In this document: positions 23,983-35,400 of the stretch, one piece after another | Position numbering within the stretch: position 1 is the first letter of the stretch | How the letters are laid out: each line of letters begins with the position of its first letter | Assembly (NCBI RefSeq): GCF_030272615.1 | Contig: NC_081406.1 | Span: 266,584,192 to 266,648,191, forward strand | DNA from: Cryptomeria japonica | Lineage: Eukaryota > Streptophyta > Pinopsida > Cupressales > Cupressaceae | Reading direction: 5' to 3' | DNA length: 64,000 nt | Made by a program: the position numbers and the translations under genes | Notes under the pieces: generated by a model | The model's database searches: none | The model's input: the letters and a program-made list of their open reading frames with translations, nothing else | Told to the model about the DNA's origin: nothing

Positions 23983-25020
23983 TGTAATACCCTAAAAATG
24001 GTCATCTAAACCATGGGCCCCTAATCTCGACAACATCACCAAGGTCCTAACCAAAGGCAATTAAATAAATCTTGAGCACATAATTAATTCTTTAAACATA
24101 TAATGTCACATGACAAAATTAATCAACCAATATTAATTAAATATTTATATTTAATTAATTAAGTCATTCCAAGTAAATCATTTTAAACAATTATCTTATT
24201 TATTTTATTAAATATCCTTGCATATTTAAGTAAATAAATTAGTTTGCCATTAAATCATTTTGAGGAATTAATTTAATTAAATAAATCAATTGAGCACAAA
24301 TCTTCAAAAAAGGAATTAATTGACCAAGAAAGAATTAAAAATTTGAGAAAAGAAATCAGTTGGAAACAATCTTGAAAAACAAATTAAAAATTGATAAATA
24401 ATCTCAGAGAAAGCAATTAAAACAATTAAATATTCAAATTGAATGAAATAGAGAATAAATCAGTTTTTTCTGATTTAATCTTATTTTTAGTTCAATTTCC
24501 TTTAAAACTGAGAAAAGCATCCAATCACATCAATTCACCTGGATTGTGCTTCCTCTTGGAAAATCTTGACCGCTCGTCATCATTTGATCTCAGCCGTTGG
24601 TTTCTTTCTGAATTTTCTATAAACTCAGGCTCATCTCTCATTCAAAAAAATCTTGGAGAATGTATTGTTATTATGCTAGTTTTGCTCTAGGTTCATTGCA
24701 TATTAGTTATTTCACATATTGCATACATATTTAGATCATTTATCTCATTTATTGCTTAAATCTTGTTAGATTAATATTACATCCATCTAGCATTCATCAT
24801 GTTCATATAGATTAAAATCCTTCGTCTTGATGTTGTCTAGTCACTGGTATTGCTAAATAATCTGAGAGCAATCTTATACTCGCATCTTTTAGAAGGCAAT
24901 GGGTTGATTTGTTATGGTTTATTATTCATTGATTATATCTGATTAACCATGCATGTAATGACTTAATTGAAGTTTTGTGTCTTGCAGATACAAATTCTTA
25001 GTCCACTTTTCACACACACA
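23983..25020 (+). repeat. Element 3 left LTR
   Basis: 1,038 bp, TGTAATACCC to CACACACACA. It differs from the right LTR only at scattered positions and a short indel (the right copy has extra AATTAAATATTT near 30940), so the insertion is recent relative to the other LTR elements here. An open frame inside (24439-24690) occurs in both LTRs and has no family features. Confidence 0.95.
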
Positions 25021-25024
25021 TTTC

Positions 25025-25042
25025 TGGCGCCCACTGTGGGGC
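25025..25042 (+). other. Element 3 primer-binding site
   Basis: TGGCGCCCACTGTGGGGC lies four bases after the left LTR, a typical plant Ty3/gypsy primer-binding site. Confidence 0.85.
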
Positions 25043-25245
25043 AGAAAACTACTTTTTCGGCCTCAAAGTCATTTTTTTCATCCTGCAGGTTTTGTCCGTA
25101 CAGCCTCTACAAAATATCGTACGATCAGTTTCACTGCATCGTACGACATTATATTGACACCTGCAGTTTATCATATGAAACAAGATCATATCCTTTAAAT
25201 TGTCGTACAAATCAGGATTGTCATTCGTATGACATACTGATTCTT

Positions 25246-25503
25246 TTATGCTTTAGCTTCTAGTTCTTCTTGTGTGATTCCGTACTTGATTTGTCCTATC
25301 TCATCAAGAGAATTGGTAGGTGAAGGACTTGCTTGTGTCCTTTCTTTCTTCAGCTGTCGGTCATAGTCTTTCTTGAGAAGTTTGTAAGCTTTTGGAATTG
25401 AGTATTTCTGGGGAGTTATAAATGGTATCCCGACACCAGAACCATGTTGAGTGAAAGACCCATCAAAGAACATCTTCCATGATTGTTCAGTAAGGTGCAT
25501 GAT
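25246..25503 (-). pseudogene. Tat-type gypsy RNase H fragment, antisense to Element 3
   Basis: The minus strand encodes WKMFFDGSFTQHGSGVGI followed by FITPQKYSIPKAYKL, the first part of the extra (archaeal-type) RNase H of Tat-lineage gypsy elements, with the first catalytic aspartate (FDGS). It then leaves the family pattern and runs into a Lys/Glu-rich tail ending at 25246. It is too short to be active. Its orientation is opposite to the primer site and polypurine tract, so it must be inverted or have been picked up from another copy. Confidence 0.75.
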
Positions 25504-25555
25504 TGATTCATCTGAGAATTCTGCTAAAGATGTATCTGCACCAGAAAGCTTTTAC

Positions 25556-25680
25556 AGTGGAAAATGTCCTTAAGAAATCATAAAAATCAGAAAATGTCCT
25601 AAAGAAATCATAAAAATCAGAAAATGTCTTGAAGAAATCATAAAAATCAGAAAATGTCCTGAAGAAATTCAAAAAAACAA
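25556..25680. repeat. Tandem repeat, about four 31 bp units
   Basis: Units of GAAAATGTCCTAAAGAAATC plus ATAAAAATCA repeat four times with few changes, then decay into an A/G-rich tract up to about 25740. The Phe/Ser-rich open frame on the minus strand here is a product of the repeat. Confidence 0.85.
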
Positions 25681-25739
25681 AAAAAGAGAAAAAGAAAAAC
25701 AGGAGAAAAAAAAAGGAAAAAGAAGAGAAAATGCCCTGG

Positions 25740-27208
25740 TGAAAACCTGGTAAACAGGCGCCTCTTGTACTCAAGTGCTCCATCTATCAACGTAATGTTG
25801 GCATTCCCGCTTTCCTACATAGCTTGCTTTCGCTTGTACATATTTTAGTCACTTTTGTGACATCCTAGTTCGCTGGAACCCTCATGGCTTGAAACCGATC
25901 ATTGTCCTAGTCTTAGGCTAATTGACAACAGCACATTACATGTCCTAAGCAATATCAACCAAGTCAACCTTACGTCAATGAAACCTGGTCATCCACTCCG
26001 AGTCGGTTACCTGTCTCCTTACTACTGAAGAGTTTTATCACTGAGTTAACAAGCAAAACAACATAACGGAAAACAATCACTAAGAAGTTTGAGCTATGAA
26101 TGAAAATTTTCTTTGTGTGTTGTCTTTTATATTGGTTTTCGATTATTATCCCTCTGAGTAACTCGAGGAAGTTTATCTTGACTAAGAGGAGCAAGGATTG
26201 GGGGCATAATATCTTCTTTGTTTTCTGCTTGAAGGAATGATTCCAATGATCTGGAAACATCTAAATTAGCTGGGTGTCTGTGATAAGAGCCTTCACATCA
26301 AGGTGAAATCGCCTCACATACCTCGACTCCGCTTATTTGAATGCTACAGGGAGGTTCCATATCATTTCTTTGTCTGTTTTGAGGGAATTTGTTTATTGTA
26401 CAATTCGGGTCCATATGTACTTTGTCCAAGGATATGAATGAAAAAAGGGTCATTGCGGATGAGATAATTAATATTGCACATAAAAAGAAATGAACTCTAT
26501 TCTGTCTGCTATAATTGTAAAGCGCTCAATGATGAAAATTAAGCTATTCAAATCCAGTGACTAGGTTTAGGTTGCATCTCATTTTGCATTTTATTTCGCA
26601 TCTCGTGAATTTGGAGTGATTTCGGTATAGTAACAATGCTTTCTCTTTATCTTTTGAATGAGAGTTGGAGCATCATCATTTCTTCGCTAAGTGATCTCTT
26701 TTCATCATTTCTCCGATCGAGTACTTGTGTTTTGAGATGTTTGTTGCATACATGAGCATTTAATATAGATTCATACATTCATTATCATTCATTTGCATTC
26801 ATATTATTGCATAGAAAAATGAAAACATTGCATCATTCACTAATCATTCATTTACACTCATCTTACTATACATAAAAATAAAAAAATTGCATTATTCATA
26901 TTACTCATACTCATTCATTTATTTGCATATGAAAAGAAACAAAAATAGGCATTCATGATCATTTGTATTCATACATTCATACTGAAAAGAAATGCAAACA
27001 TATAGAATAAAGCATATAAAGGACATCTCATAAGCGAATCAACACAAGTACGATGAAGTCAAATCGGATCTCGTATATATATCATGTCAAGTCTAAGGTA
27101 CAAAATGATGTCAGAAGACATGTACAAACTCCCATTGGAGCAAGAATCGTATAGGCTACAAAAATGGGTGTGTCTACAAAAAATATCCGAGCTACAAAAA
27201 GAAATCAT
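25740..27208. other. Element 3 interior, non-coding; CATT-rich tract
   Basis: No gag or pol motifs. About 26740-27000 is low-complexity sequence built from CATTCATTTGCATTCAT-like words separated by A-rich pieces. The rest has no recognisable feature. Confidence 0.5.
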
Positions 27209-29036
27209 CTAGCTCGCTCCCTCTCCCTCATTGCCTGGTAGTGGAGGAGGAGCCTGATGTCCGGGATCTTGACGAGGCGCCCACGCTCCCTCTGATCGGG
27301 CCATATACTGCGAATAGGGTTGCACCTGTTGTGCAATAGGAACTACAACATTATACGCTGCTACATAGTAAGATGCCCTACTGCTTTGAAGAAGGACCTC
27401 CTATCATAGAGACTCTATCTCTACTCTTAATGCTGTGATTTGGCGATCACGCTTGACCCTCACCTCGGCCAGCTATCGGTCTCACTCCGCCAGTTGAGTC
27501 TATGCCACTGTCAACTGTGACTACAGCTCTGCAAGATGTACCCTCATCGACCGTCCAGTATCTATCCCCTTCTCTCTCGTAGGCCCCCCATCTCCACCCC
27601 CATCTCCACCTCCACTGCTACCTCCACCCTGCTCCTCTCTCTGTTGTCGCACCTGTCTAGGAGCTGCTCACGCCTCCTCTGTCCCACCCACTCACCCTAG
27701 GGATCCACCCTCACCCCTTTGCTGTCATCCCTCAGCTGGCACCCTGCTACTGCTAGCACTTGTATCACCACTACCTCATCACGGAGCCTCAGCTCTCTGT
27801 GCCCGACCCTGCCTCTGGCCCTATCTCTGGCCCTGTCCCTATGCTGGTGCGGGGGCATCCTCCTCAACATCCTTAATATGAGGAGCCTACTCACCTGGAT
27901 CTGTAAAACGTGGGAACGGATGCTGCTGAAAATGATCTCTATATTGGGGCAATACCCCCGCATCTGCTACATCATCCAGGGAATCCCACCTCAAGCGGTG
28001 TAACCCTGTCAACTCCTGCATCGCCAACGCGTATGATAACCGTGGAGACCATCCCTGTCTCTCCTCATCTGCATATCGAGCATATGTTGTATACTCCTGC
28101 GAGATCCCCTGAGGTTGGCCATACTGCCTCATCACTCGCGAAATGATGAATCGCTCCACAACAGTCTATGACCTCCCAATCAGTGGGCGTGTAACAAATA
28201 GGTCCCTGTGAACTAGCCGCTAGTCATCCCACAACTCTAGCCCTTTGTATGGTCTCCATATGATGGCTATCAGGTCATCGAGCTACCGTCTCCAGAAGTC
28301 TGTCTTGCCTAGATGGGGCTATGTGATATATTTGGCATACATGTAAATGATCGGCTGCCCAAGCTCTCTGCTATCTGCTACTATGGGCTGACACACAGGA
28401 AGGTGCTCCCAAGCCCACACTTGTAAAATGTATACCCTCATGGCCATGCTCCGCCGATCTCTATATACGATCTCATGCATCTCCCGATACATGTGGGCCA
28501 ATAAACAAGAGCCCCAACCAAGTCTTTGAGGGGTCTCTATCAACCTCTCTAGCATCCGGCCCCACCCGCTCTGGAAACCCTACTGCCCCCTGTCTGGCAT
28601 CAAAAAGCACCTGATGAACCCTGCTAGAACACATGCCAGGGGATACTCCTCACTGTATCTGCTCATAAGAATATCCCAACTCATGGAATGAGTCAAAATG
28701 TCTGGATCCTCGAAGACATGCCTGACTGCCTGCAGTCTAGGTAACAACACGGTATCATAATCCACCTTATCCCCAGCAAAAGGGATATGAAGGATCCTGT
28801 ACACATCCTCGGGAGTGATAGTCAACTCTCCAAATAGAAAATGAAATGTATTATGCTCTGAATGAAATCGCTCTACCAACACCGTGAGCATCCCGTGGTT
28901 CACATGGATATCAGGTAATCCCAATGGATGAGTCAAGCCACACAAACCAACATGAGCCTGCTCAACCTTAGATAAATGTCACACCAATTCCATAGTGGGA
29001 GGATACACGCATCTGAAAAACATAGGAGGTAATCGA
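27209..29036 (-). pseudogene. Plant mobile domain (PMD) gene of Element 3
   Basis: The minus strand encodes a PMD-type protein in a single main frame. It opens at about 29036, after a splice-acceptor-like TTTGTTGTTTGCAG, with RLPPMFFRCVYPPTMELV. It continues with VERFHSEHNTFHF, FGELTITPEDVYRIL, AWEHLPVCQPIV and VERFIISRVMRQYGQPQG, all landmarks of the PMD of the MAIN/MAIL1 family and of transposon copies. A low-complexity Gly/Arg-rich linker, a heptad-rich segment (27.38-27.55 kb) and a Pro-rich end follow, closing at TAG 27211-27209. In-frame stops (mostly TAG) and probably a local frameshift in the linker make it a pseudogene. PMD function in transposons is unknown; MAIN and MAIL1 act in silencing and genome stability in Arabidopsis. 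Whether it is a transposon-borne PMD or a captured host gene cannot be decided here. Confidence 0.85.
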
Positions 29037-30678
29037 ACCTGCAAACAACAAAACCCCACAATGAAGCATCAGAAAAACATTTCAAATAAGCCTACAAGAG
29101 AAACAAAACATCACGCAAATCCAACTAAGTCAAACGCAAAATCAAAAATTCACGTTTACACCTTAAAAAATGCTCACTGTCTTTCTAACGACAAAACACA
29201 GAAAAGCAGCATTTCGTACGAGTCAAAAATAGGTGTCATACGACAAAACAACCCCAAACGACAAACTTTTAGATTTCGCATGACAAAAGGGTCTTTTTAC
29301 ATACCTCTTGTACGAGACATGGGTGACTCTAGAACGACAAAACTAATGGGCTCAAATGACAAAAGAATTTTACCAATTTCTCGTACGAGACAAGATCTTG
29401 TCTTGCACGATAAACCAGGATACCCGACCCAAAACACGTGGAAAACTTGAAAAATGCATAAAAAAATTCAAAATTGGAAACACAAACAGACCTAAGATCG
29501 ATCACTTACCACTGGCTCATAGTTTCAAGGTCGATTATGTCTTCTCTAGCACTCGAATCGATGCTGACAAGTAGGGACCACCATTTTCTTCGCAGAAGGC
29601 TTTTTGAATTTTCAAACTTGGAGGGTTAAAATGAATTGAAAATGACACTTTTGTCCCATATATAGCCAAAAACCTAATTTTTCAACTTGTTCTGGTGGAC
29701 ACGAAAATTGTACCCTTAGCTAATTTGACCATTCTGATTCCATTTTCGGGATCGAAAATGAAATTTAAGATCATTTTGCTAGTCAATTTCAGAATTTGGA
29801 CCACTTAGCGCTCTTTTCATCAACTGCTCATTCTTTCTTCTGATTTGCGCTCAATTTCTCGTTAATTAACGCTGAATCTCAATTTAATTTCTACAAGTCA
29901 ACTTTGCGCTCAATTTCTCGCTAAATTTTCAAAACTTCCTCTGATTCAATTTATGCTCAAACAACTTATCGTCGCTAAAAAATGGCCTATCGTCATGTAC
30001 CCTTGCTATCTTTTGATTTCGCTCCCGAGGGGGCATACTCGTGACCTTTTGACCTCACATCTTCAAATGTTGACAAAATTTTCAAATCTTCATCAAAAGC
30101 CGAGCAAAAAATCTTTTTCAACTAAAATTAATCAAATAAGACCTCATTGCTGGGGGCATCTCAACTTCATCGCTTTATATCAAGTTGAGATTTCTGAATC
30201 GAATCAATCTCTAGGGGCATATCAGTTTCATTGCTTCATATCAAACTGATATTTGTCTTTTATCTGAATCAATCTCTTAACGTCAAGGAGTTTCTTTGAT
30301 CACGCTAAATCTAAGTAGGTGTTCAGTATTCGTTTCTTGATCAAGCTGAACAATTTATCTTTATCGTATCTTGATCAATCATGTTCAGGATCAATTTTTT
30401 TTATCATCACTCACTGTGTCTAGATCAATCAAGTTCTAGATCAGTAAGATCCGCTTCTTGATCAATCAAGTTCAAGTTTGGTATCTTTGTTTTCTATCGT
30501 TCCTAGTTCAATCAAGTTCGGGAACGGTATCACTTTAATCAGACTTCACTCAGCTTTGTCGCTTCAAATCAAGCTAAACACCTCGCTTTTAATCTAGTTC
30601 ATGATCAATCAAGTTCAGAACTAGCATCTCCTAGACATCAATTTTTCTTTGAACTAAAGCACTGCTCACACATTAATT
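29037..30678. other. Element 3 interior upstream of PMD, with short repeated motifs
   Basis: This is upstream of the PMD gene on the minus strand, where its promoter and any leader exon would lie. 29200-29420 holds several CGTACGA/ACGACAAAA words. 30140-30250 has a GGGGGCATCTCA...TTCATCGCTTTATATCAA block repeated twice. 30300-30620 has repeated TTGATCAATCAAGTTC words. No protein domain is seen on plus. Confidence 0.6.
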
Positions 30679-30692
30679 CAAAGAGGGGCAAA
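30679..30692 (+). other. Element 3 polypurine tract
   Basis: CAAAGAGGGGCAAA sits immediately before the TGTAATACCC start of the right LTR. Confidence 0.85.
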
Positions 30693-31742
30693 TGTAATAC
30701 CCTAAAAATGATCATCTAAACCATGGGCCCCTAATCTCGACAACATCACCAAGGTCCTAACCAAAGGCAATTAAATAAATCTTGAGCACATAATTAATTC
30801 TTTAAACATTAAATGTCACATGGCAAAATTAATCAACCAATATTAATTAAATATTTATATTTAATTAATTAAGTCATTCCAAGTAAATCATTTTAAACAA
30901 TTATCTTATTTATTTTATTAAATATCCTTGCATATTTAATTAAATATTTAATTAAATAAATTAGTTTGTCATTAAATCATTTTGAGGAATTGATTTAATT
31001 AAATAAATCAATTGAGCACAAATCTTCAAAAAAGGAATTAATTGACCAAGAAAGAATTAAAAATTTTAGAAAAGAAATCAGTTGGAAACAATCTTGAAAA
31101 ACAAATTAAAAATTGATAAATAATCTCAGAGAAAACAATTAAAACAATTAAATATTCAAATTGAATGAAATAGAGAATAAATCATTTTTTTCTGATTTAA
31201 TCTTATTTTTAGTTCAATTTCCTTTAAAACTGAGAAAAGCATCCAATCACATCAATTCACCTGGATTGTGCTTTCTCTTGGAAAATCTTGACCGCTCGTC
31301 ATCATTTGATCTCAGCCGTTGGTTTCTTTATGAATTTTCTATAAATTCAGGCTCATCTCTCATTCAAAAAAATCCTGGAGAATGTATTGTTATTAAGCTA
31401 GTTTTGCTCTAGGTTCATTGCATATTAGTTATTTCACATATTGCATACATATTTAGATCATTTATCTCATTTATTGTTTAAATCTTGTTAGATTAATATT
31501 GCATCCATCTAGCATTCATCATGCTCATATAGATTAAAATCCTTCATCTTGATGTTGTCTAGTCACTGGTATTGCTAAATAATCTGAGAGCAATCTTATA
31601 CTCGCATCTTTTAGAAGGCAGTGGGTCGATTTGTTATGGTTTATTATTCATTGATTATATCTGATTAACCATGCATGTAATGACTTAATTGAAGTGTTGT
31701 GTCTTGCAGATACAGATTCTTAGTCCACTTTTCACACACACA
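30693..31742 (+). repeat. Element 3 right LTR
   Basis: 1,050 bp partner of 23983-25020, ending CACACACACA before the GCTAT duplication. Confidence 0.95.
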
Positions 31743-31788
31743 GCTATGCCACTTTTATTGATAAAAAAATAATAATATTATCAATATC

Positions 31789-32109
31789 TTACATAATTAT
31801 AATTATATCATAACTCAATTTAAATAACTAGTCACAAAATCCATTTATGAATTTTATATAACATTGAATATGACATCATCATAGTCTTGCAAGACCATAA
31901 ACCAATGATACCAACATTTATGTATATAATTATGATTATGAAATCAATACTAAGTATGAGCATGATCACAGATAATCCACAAAAATATTAAAGAATATAA
32001 ACCCTTAAATTTTTATTTTTGATAGTAATCAATTCAAAATCTCAAGACTATCAAAATGATAGCTCCTTGATTTTTTTGAAAAATGATAATAAAATAATAA
32101 CAATGTAAC
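31789..32109. other. AT-rich spacer between LINE-E and LINE-A
   Basis: About 320 bases, AT-rich, no feature recognised. Confidence 0.6.
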
Positions 32110-32130
32110 AACATGATCTCTAGGGCAAGA

Positions 32131-32493
32131 GCTCTCGGAGATATCTCTGGCTTCTCCGGCCCAAGTCAAGTTGACCTTCCCGGAGGAAAATGCTCCAATA
32201 TGGGGAAATAAAGAAGACATAAAAAAGGCTCTGAGAAAGAGTGGGACAAAACAAGAGGAGGAAGAAATATCGGAGGACAAAAGAAAGGGCAAGAACAAAA
32301 AAAAAACAATAATAATTATAACAACCATCTGACTACCAGAAACACTAGAAGTAGACTAGGGGATGTGGGGGCTCAACACACATCACCTGGAAGATATTCG
32401 AATGCAAAGAAGAGGACCATGGAAACCAACAAGAATCTAGTGGATGGTACTCAAAGAATCATCTTTGAAGCAGGTATTTCCAAAAATTCATGA
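32131..32493 (+). pseudogene. LINE-A ORF1, C-terminal remnant
   Basis: From the insertion point the frame encodes a charged tail: LSEISLASPAQVKLTFPEEN, then KKALRKSG and Glu/Lys runs. A frameshift at the A-run near 32300 leads into QNTRSRLGDVG and further to the TGA at 32491-32493. This stop overlaps the ORF2 start in an ATGA. The DUF4283-like and zinc-knuckle parts seen in LINE-C are missing because of 5' truncation. Confidence 0.65.
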
Positions 32494-35400
32494 AGATTAT
32501 TTTCTGGAATATACGAGCATTGAATAATCCTCATAAACAAGATTTAATAAAAAGTATGAGTAGAGACAAAAACCCAGATATTATCTTGATTCAGGAAACC
32601 AAAATGTCTAGGGAGAAGGTTGAATGCCTGTAAATGTTCAGTAATGGGGGAGTTAGTGGTGGTAGTTCTGAAGGGGCGTATGGGGGTATAGCTACTTTTT
32701 GGAATAATAATAATGTTAAGGGAGAGGTGTTGATTCAAGATAACAACTTGGCTTGTATTATATTTAAGCATTTGAAAGATGGTACTTCATGGGCCTTGAC
32801 TAATGTGTATGCCCCTAACACCAAAGCTGGTAGACATGTTTTATGGAGAAACCTATCCTCGCTTAGAAGTAAGTTTGTAGAAGATAACTGGATTATCATG
32901 GGGGGTTTCAATACCCCTCTGAGAGAAAATGAGAAGGGAGGGAGCCAAACCAATCTGGACAACAGATTGGACTTGATGGAGTTCATTATTAACCATTCTC
33001 TCCATGATCTGGACTTGCAAGGGGTTAAATACACTTGGACCAATAGAAGGAGTGGTGAAGACTTAATTCAGGCCAGGCTTGATAGAGCTTTAATCTCTCA
33101 TGACTGGTTTAATTCCTTCTTTTGTTCTTTATCTGCTCATATCAGGGCCGTGTCAAATCATTATCCCATATCTTTTAATGCTAATCCCAAGTAGGGAAGG
33201 AGACATTTCCCTTATAGATTTGAAAGAATGTGGACCAAACACCTAGACCTTGAAAGCAAAATCAAGGATTGGTGGCAGGTTAGAATTGAAGGAAATGCTA
33301 TGTATAAGGTGGTAAAAAAGTTGAAGTTTGTGAAAGACAATGTTAAAAGATGGAATAAGGACTCCTTTGGGAAAATTTTTGTCTCCAAAGTCGCCATTCT
33401 CTTAGATCTGAAAGATATCCTAGATGAGATTCAGAATAATGGCTACAACAATGTCTCTAGAGAGGCTAAAGATGAGATTATTATGAAATATCATGACATC
33501 ATAGCCAAAGAAGAAACTTTATGGAAACAGAGGTCAAGAAATATTTGGTTGAAGGAGGGGGATAGAAACACCAAATAATTTCACACGTCCACTTTGAAAC
33601 ACAAGGCTATCAATAGGATCTCTCAGCTTAAAGTCAATGGAAGAACTATTGATGATAAAGATTCTATAAGGAAGACTACTTTGGAGTTCTTCTCCAATGT
33701 TTTGACTAAGGATCAGAACCTGGACCTTCAAGCTCAAAGGGACCTGATGGACTGCATCCCTTCTATCTTGGATGCTGATCAGAACTCCTATCTTACTACT
33801 ATCCCAACTAATGATGAGATTTTGAAAGCTGTCAACTCTTTTGAAGGTAATAAGGCCCCGGGCCTGGATGGTTTCCCTATGTTCTTTTTTCAAATGTATT
33901 GGCATATTGTTGGAAGGGATGTTTCCAGTGTTGTGAAAAAATTCTTTGGTGCTAGGAGAATTTTGAAAGAATTGAATGGTACTTTCATTTCTCTTATTCC
34001 CATGAAGATGGGAGCTGACTCCATGGATATTTTTAGACCTATCAGCCTCTGCAATTCTTTGTACAAGATTATCTCTAAAGTCTTGACCTCTAGAATTTTG
34101 ACTTTTCTCCCCTCTATCATATCTCCCCAGCAAAGTGGTTTTGTCCTTGGGAGGAAAATTTTGGACTCGATAATCACGATCGATGAGAACATTCACTCTC
34201 TTTCTAGGGATAAAAAAGAAGGTTTCTTTCTGAAGCTTGACTTATCTAAAGCCTACGATAGAGTTGACTGGGGCTTTATGCAGACTATTCTTTCTGCCTT
34301 TGGATTTTGTTCTAGAAGCATCAGTCTAATTATGCAATTGGTTTCCTCTGCTTCTTTTTCTGTGTTGGTCAATAGGTCCCCTTCTCCCTTTTTCAAGTCC
34401 TCCAGGGGTCTCAGATAGGGGGACCCTCTCTCCCCTATTCTTTTCATAATCATGGTGGAATGCTTGGGCAAATTTATTGGAAAACTAGTTGAGAAGGGAG
34501 AGTTTAGAGGGCTTAAACCTTCATCTGCTGACCAAGTTATTTTTCATCAGCAATTTGTGGATGACTCAATTATTATGGGGAATTCTTCTGTGAAAGATTC
34601 TAGAAGCTTAAAGAAAGCTTTGGACAGATATGGGATTTCTACTAGTCAACTGATTAACTGGTATAAAAGTTTTGTTTATTTCATAAACACTCCGAAGAGA
34701 AGATAGACAAAGATTAGTAACATTTTGGGTAGCCAAATTGGGAATGTCCCTACCACCTATCTTGGGCTCCCTTTATGTCAGGTGCCTCCTGATACCTTCT
34801 AGGGCACTCTTGTGGATAACTTTCATAAGAAATTAGCTAGATGGAAAGGCTCTTTGCTCAACCATGCGAGAAAGGTCTAGCTTTTGAAATCTACTCTTCA
34901 GAGTATCCCTCTCTATGCTATCAGTCTTTTTAGAATCCCTGTTAAGTTTGCGGAGGCTATTGAAAAAATTCAAAGAACCTTTCTTTGAACTGGGGTTGAG
35001 GAAAAGAAGAGAGTGTATTTGATTGCATGGGATAAGGTGTGCAAACCTATAAGAAAAGGAGGCCTTGTCTTAGAAGAATCAAAGATATGAATGAGTTTCT
35101 CATGGCTAAGCAGATATGGAGATGTTATAATACCGAGGGAGAATGGAAATTGATATGGGACAATAAGTATAAAAGACAGATCCCTACCCTTCATAGTTTC
35201 TTGAAGGCTGGAGATATTCCGATTGGTTCCAACATCTGGAAAAATGTCACTAGAACTAGAGATATAATAGTCAAAGGAGCGAAATGGAAGGTGGGGAAGG
35301 GTAATTTCATTAAATTCTGGGAAGACACTTGGTTGTTAGACTCTCCCATTAGTGACAATCCTCAATGGGGCAAGTTTCAGGATCAGTGTAAGGAAAAATT

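Larger units (their letters stand above)
23983..31742 (+). mobile_element. Element 3: gypsy-type LTR element with antisense PMD gene
   Basis: Nearly identical LTRs (23983-25020, 30693-31742) are flanked by a perfect 5 bp duplication GCTAT (23978-23982 and 31743-31747). A primer site TGGCGCCCACTGTGGGGC follows the left LTR and a polypurine tract precedes the right LTR, so the element reads on plus. The interior lacks gag, reverse transcriptase and integrase; it holds a reversed fragment of a Tat-type RNase H and a minus-strand PMD gene. Antisense accessory ORFs near the 3' end are known in the Tat lineage of Ty3/gypsy elements, so a deleted Tat relative is the best reading. Confidence 0.9.
23241..31773 (+). 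mobile_element. LINE-E: short LINE 3' tail, split by Element 3
   Basis: About 770 bp of LINE 3' sequence (23241-23982 continuing at 31748-31773) is flanked by a 15 bp duplication AATATTATCAATATC (23226-23240 and 31774-31788). The tail has the same closing pattern as LINE-B: a hairpin, CTTTTAT and an A-run. The first 230 bases are open (to the TGA at 23467) and encode a hydrophobic, helix-like segment (EALKAVESLLGFISPQVLAR) that may be the end of an ORF3. Everything between is Element 3. Confidence 0.8.

Noticed and set aside
24439-24690. 83-codon frame, also found at 31161-31412
   Set aside because: It lies inside both Element 3 LTRs, has no family features and is an incidental open frame.
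33534-34196. 220-codon minus-strand frame across LINE-A reverse transcriptase
   Set aside because: Antisense shadow of the reverse transcriptase, no independent features.
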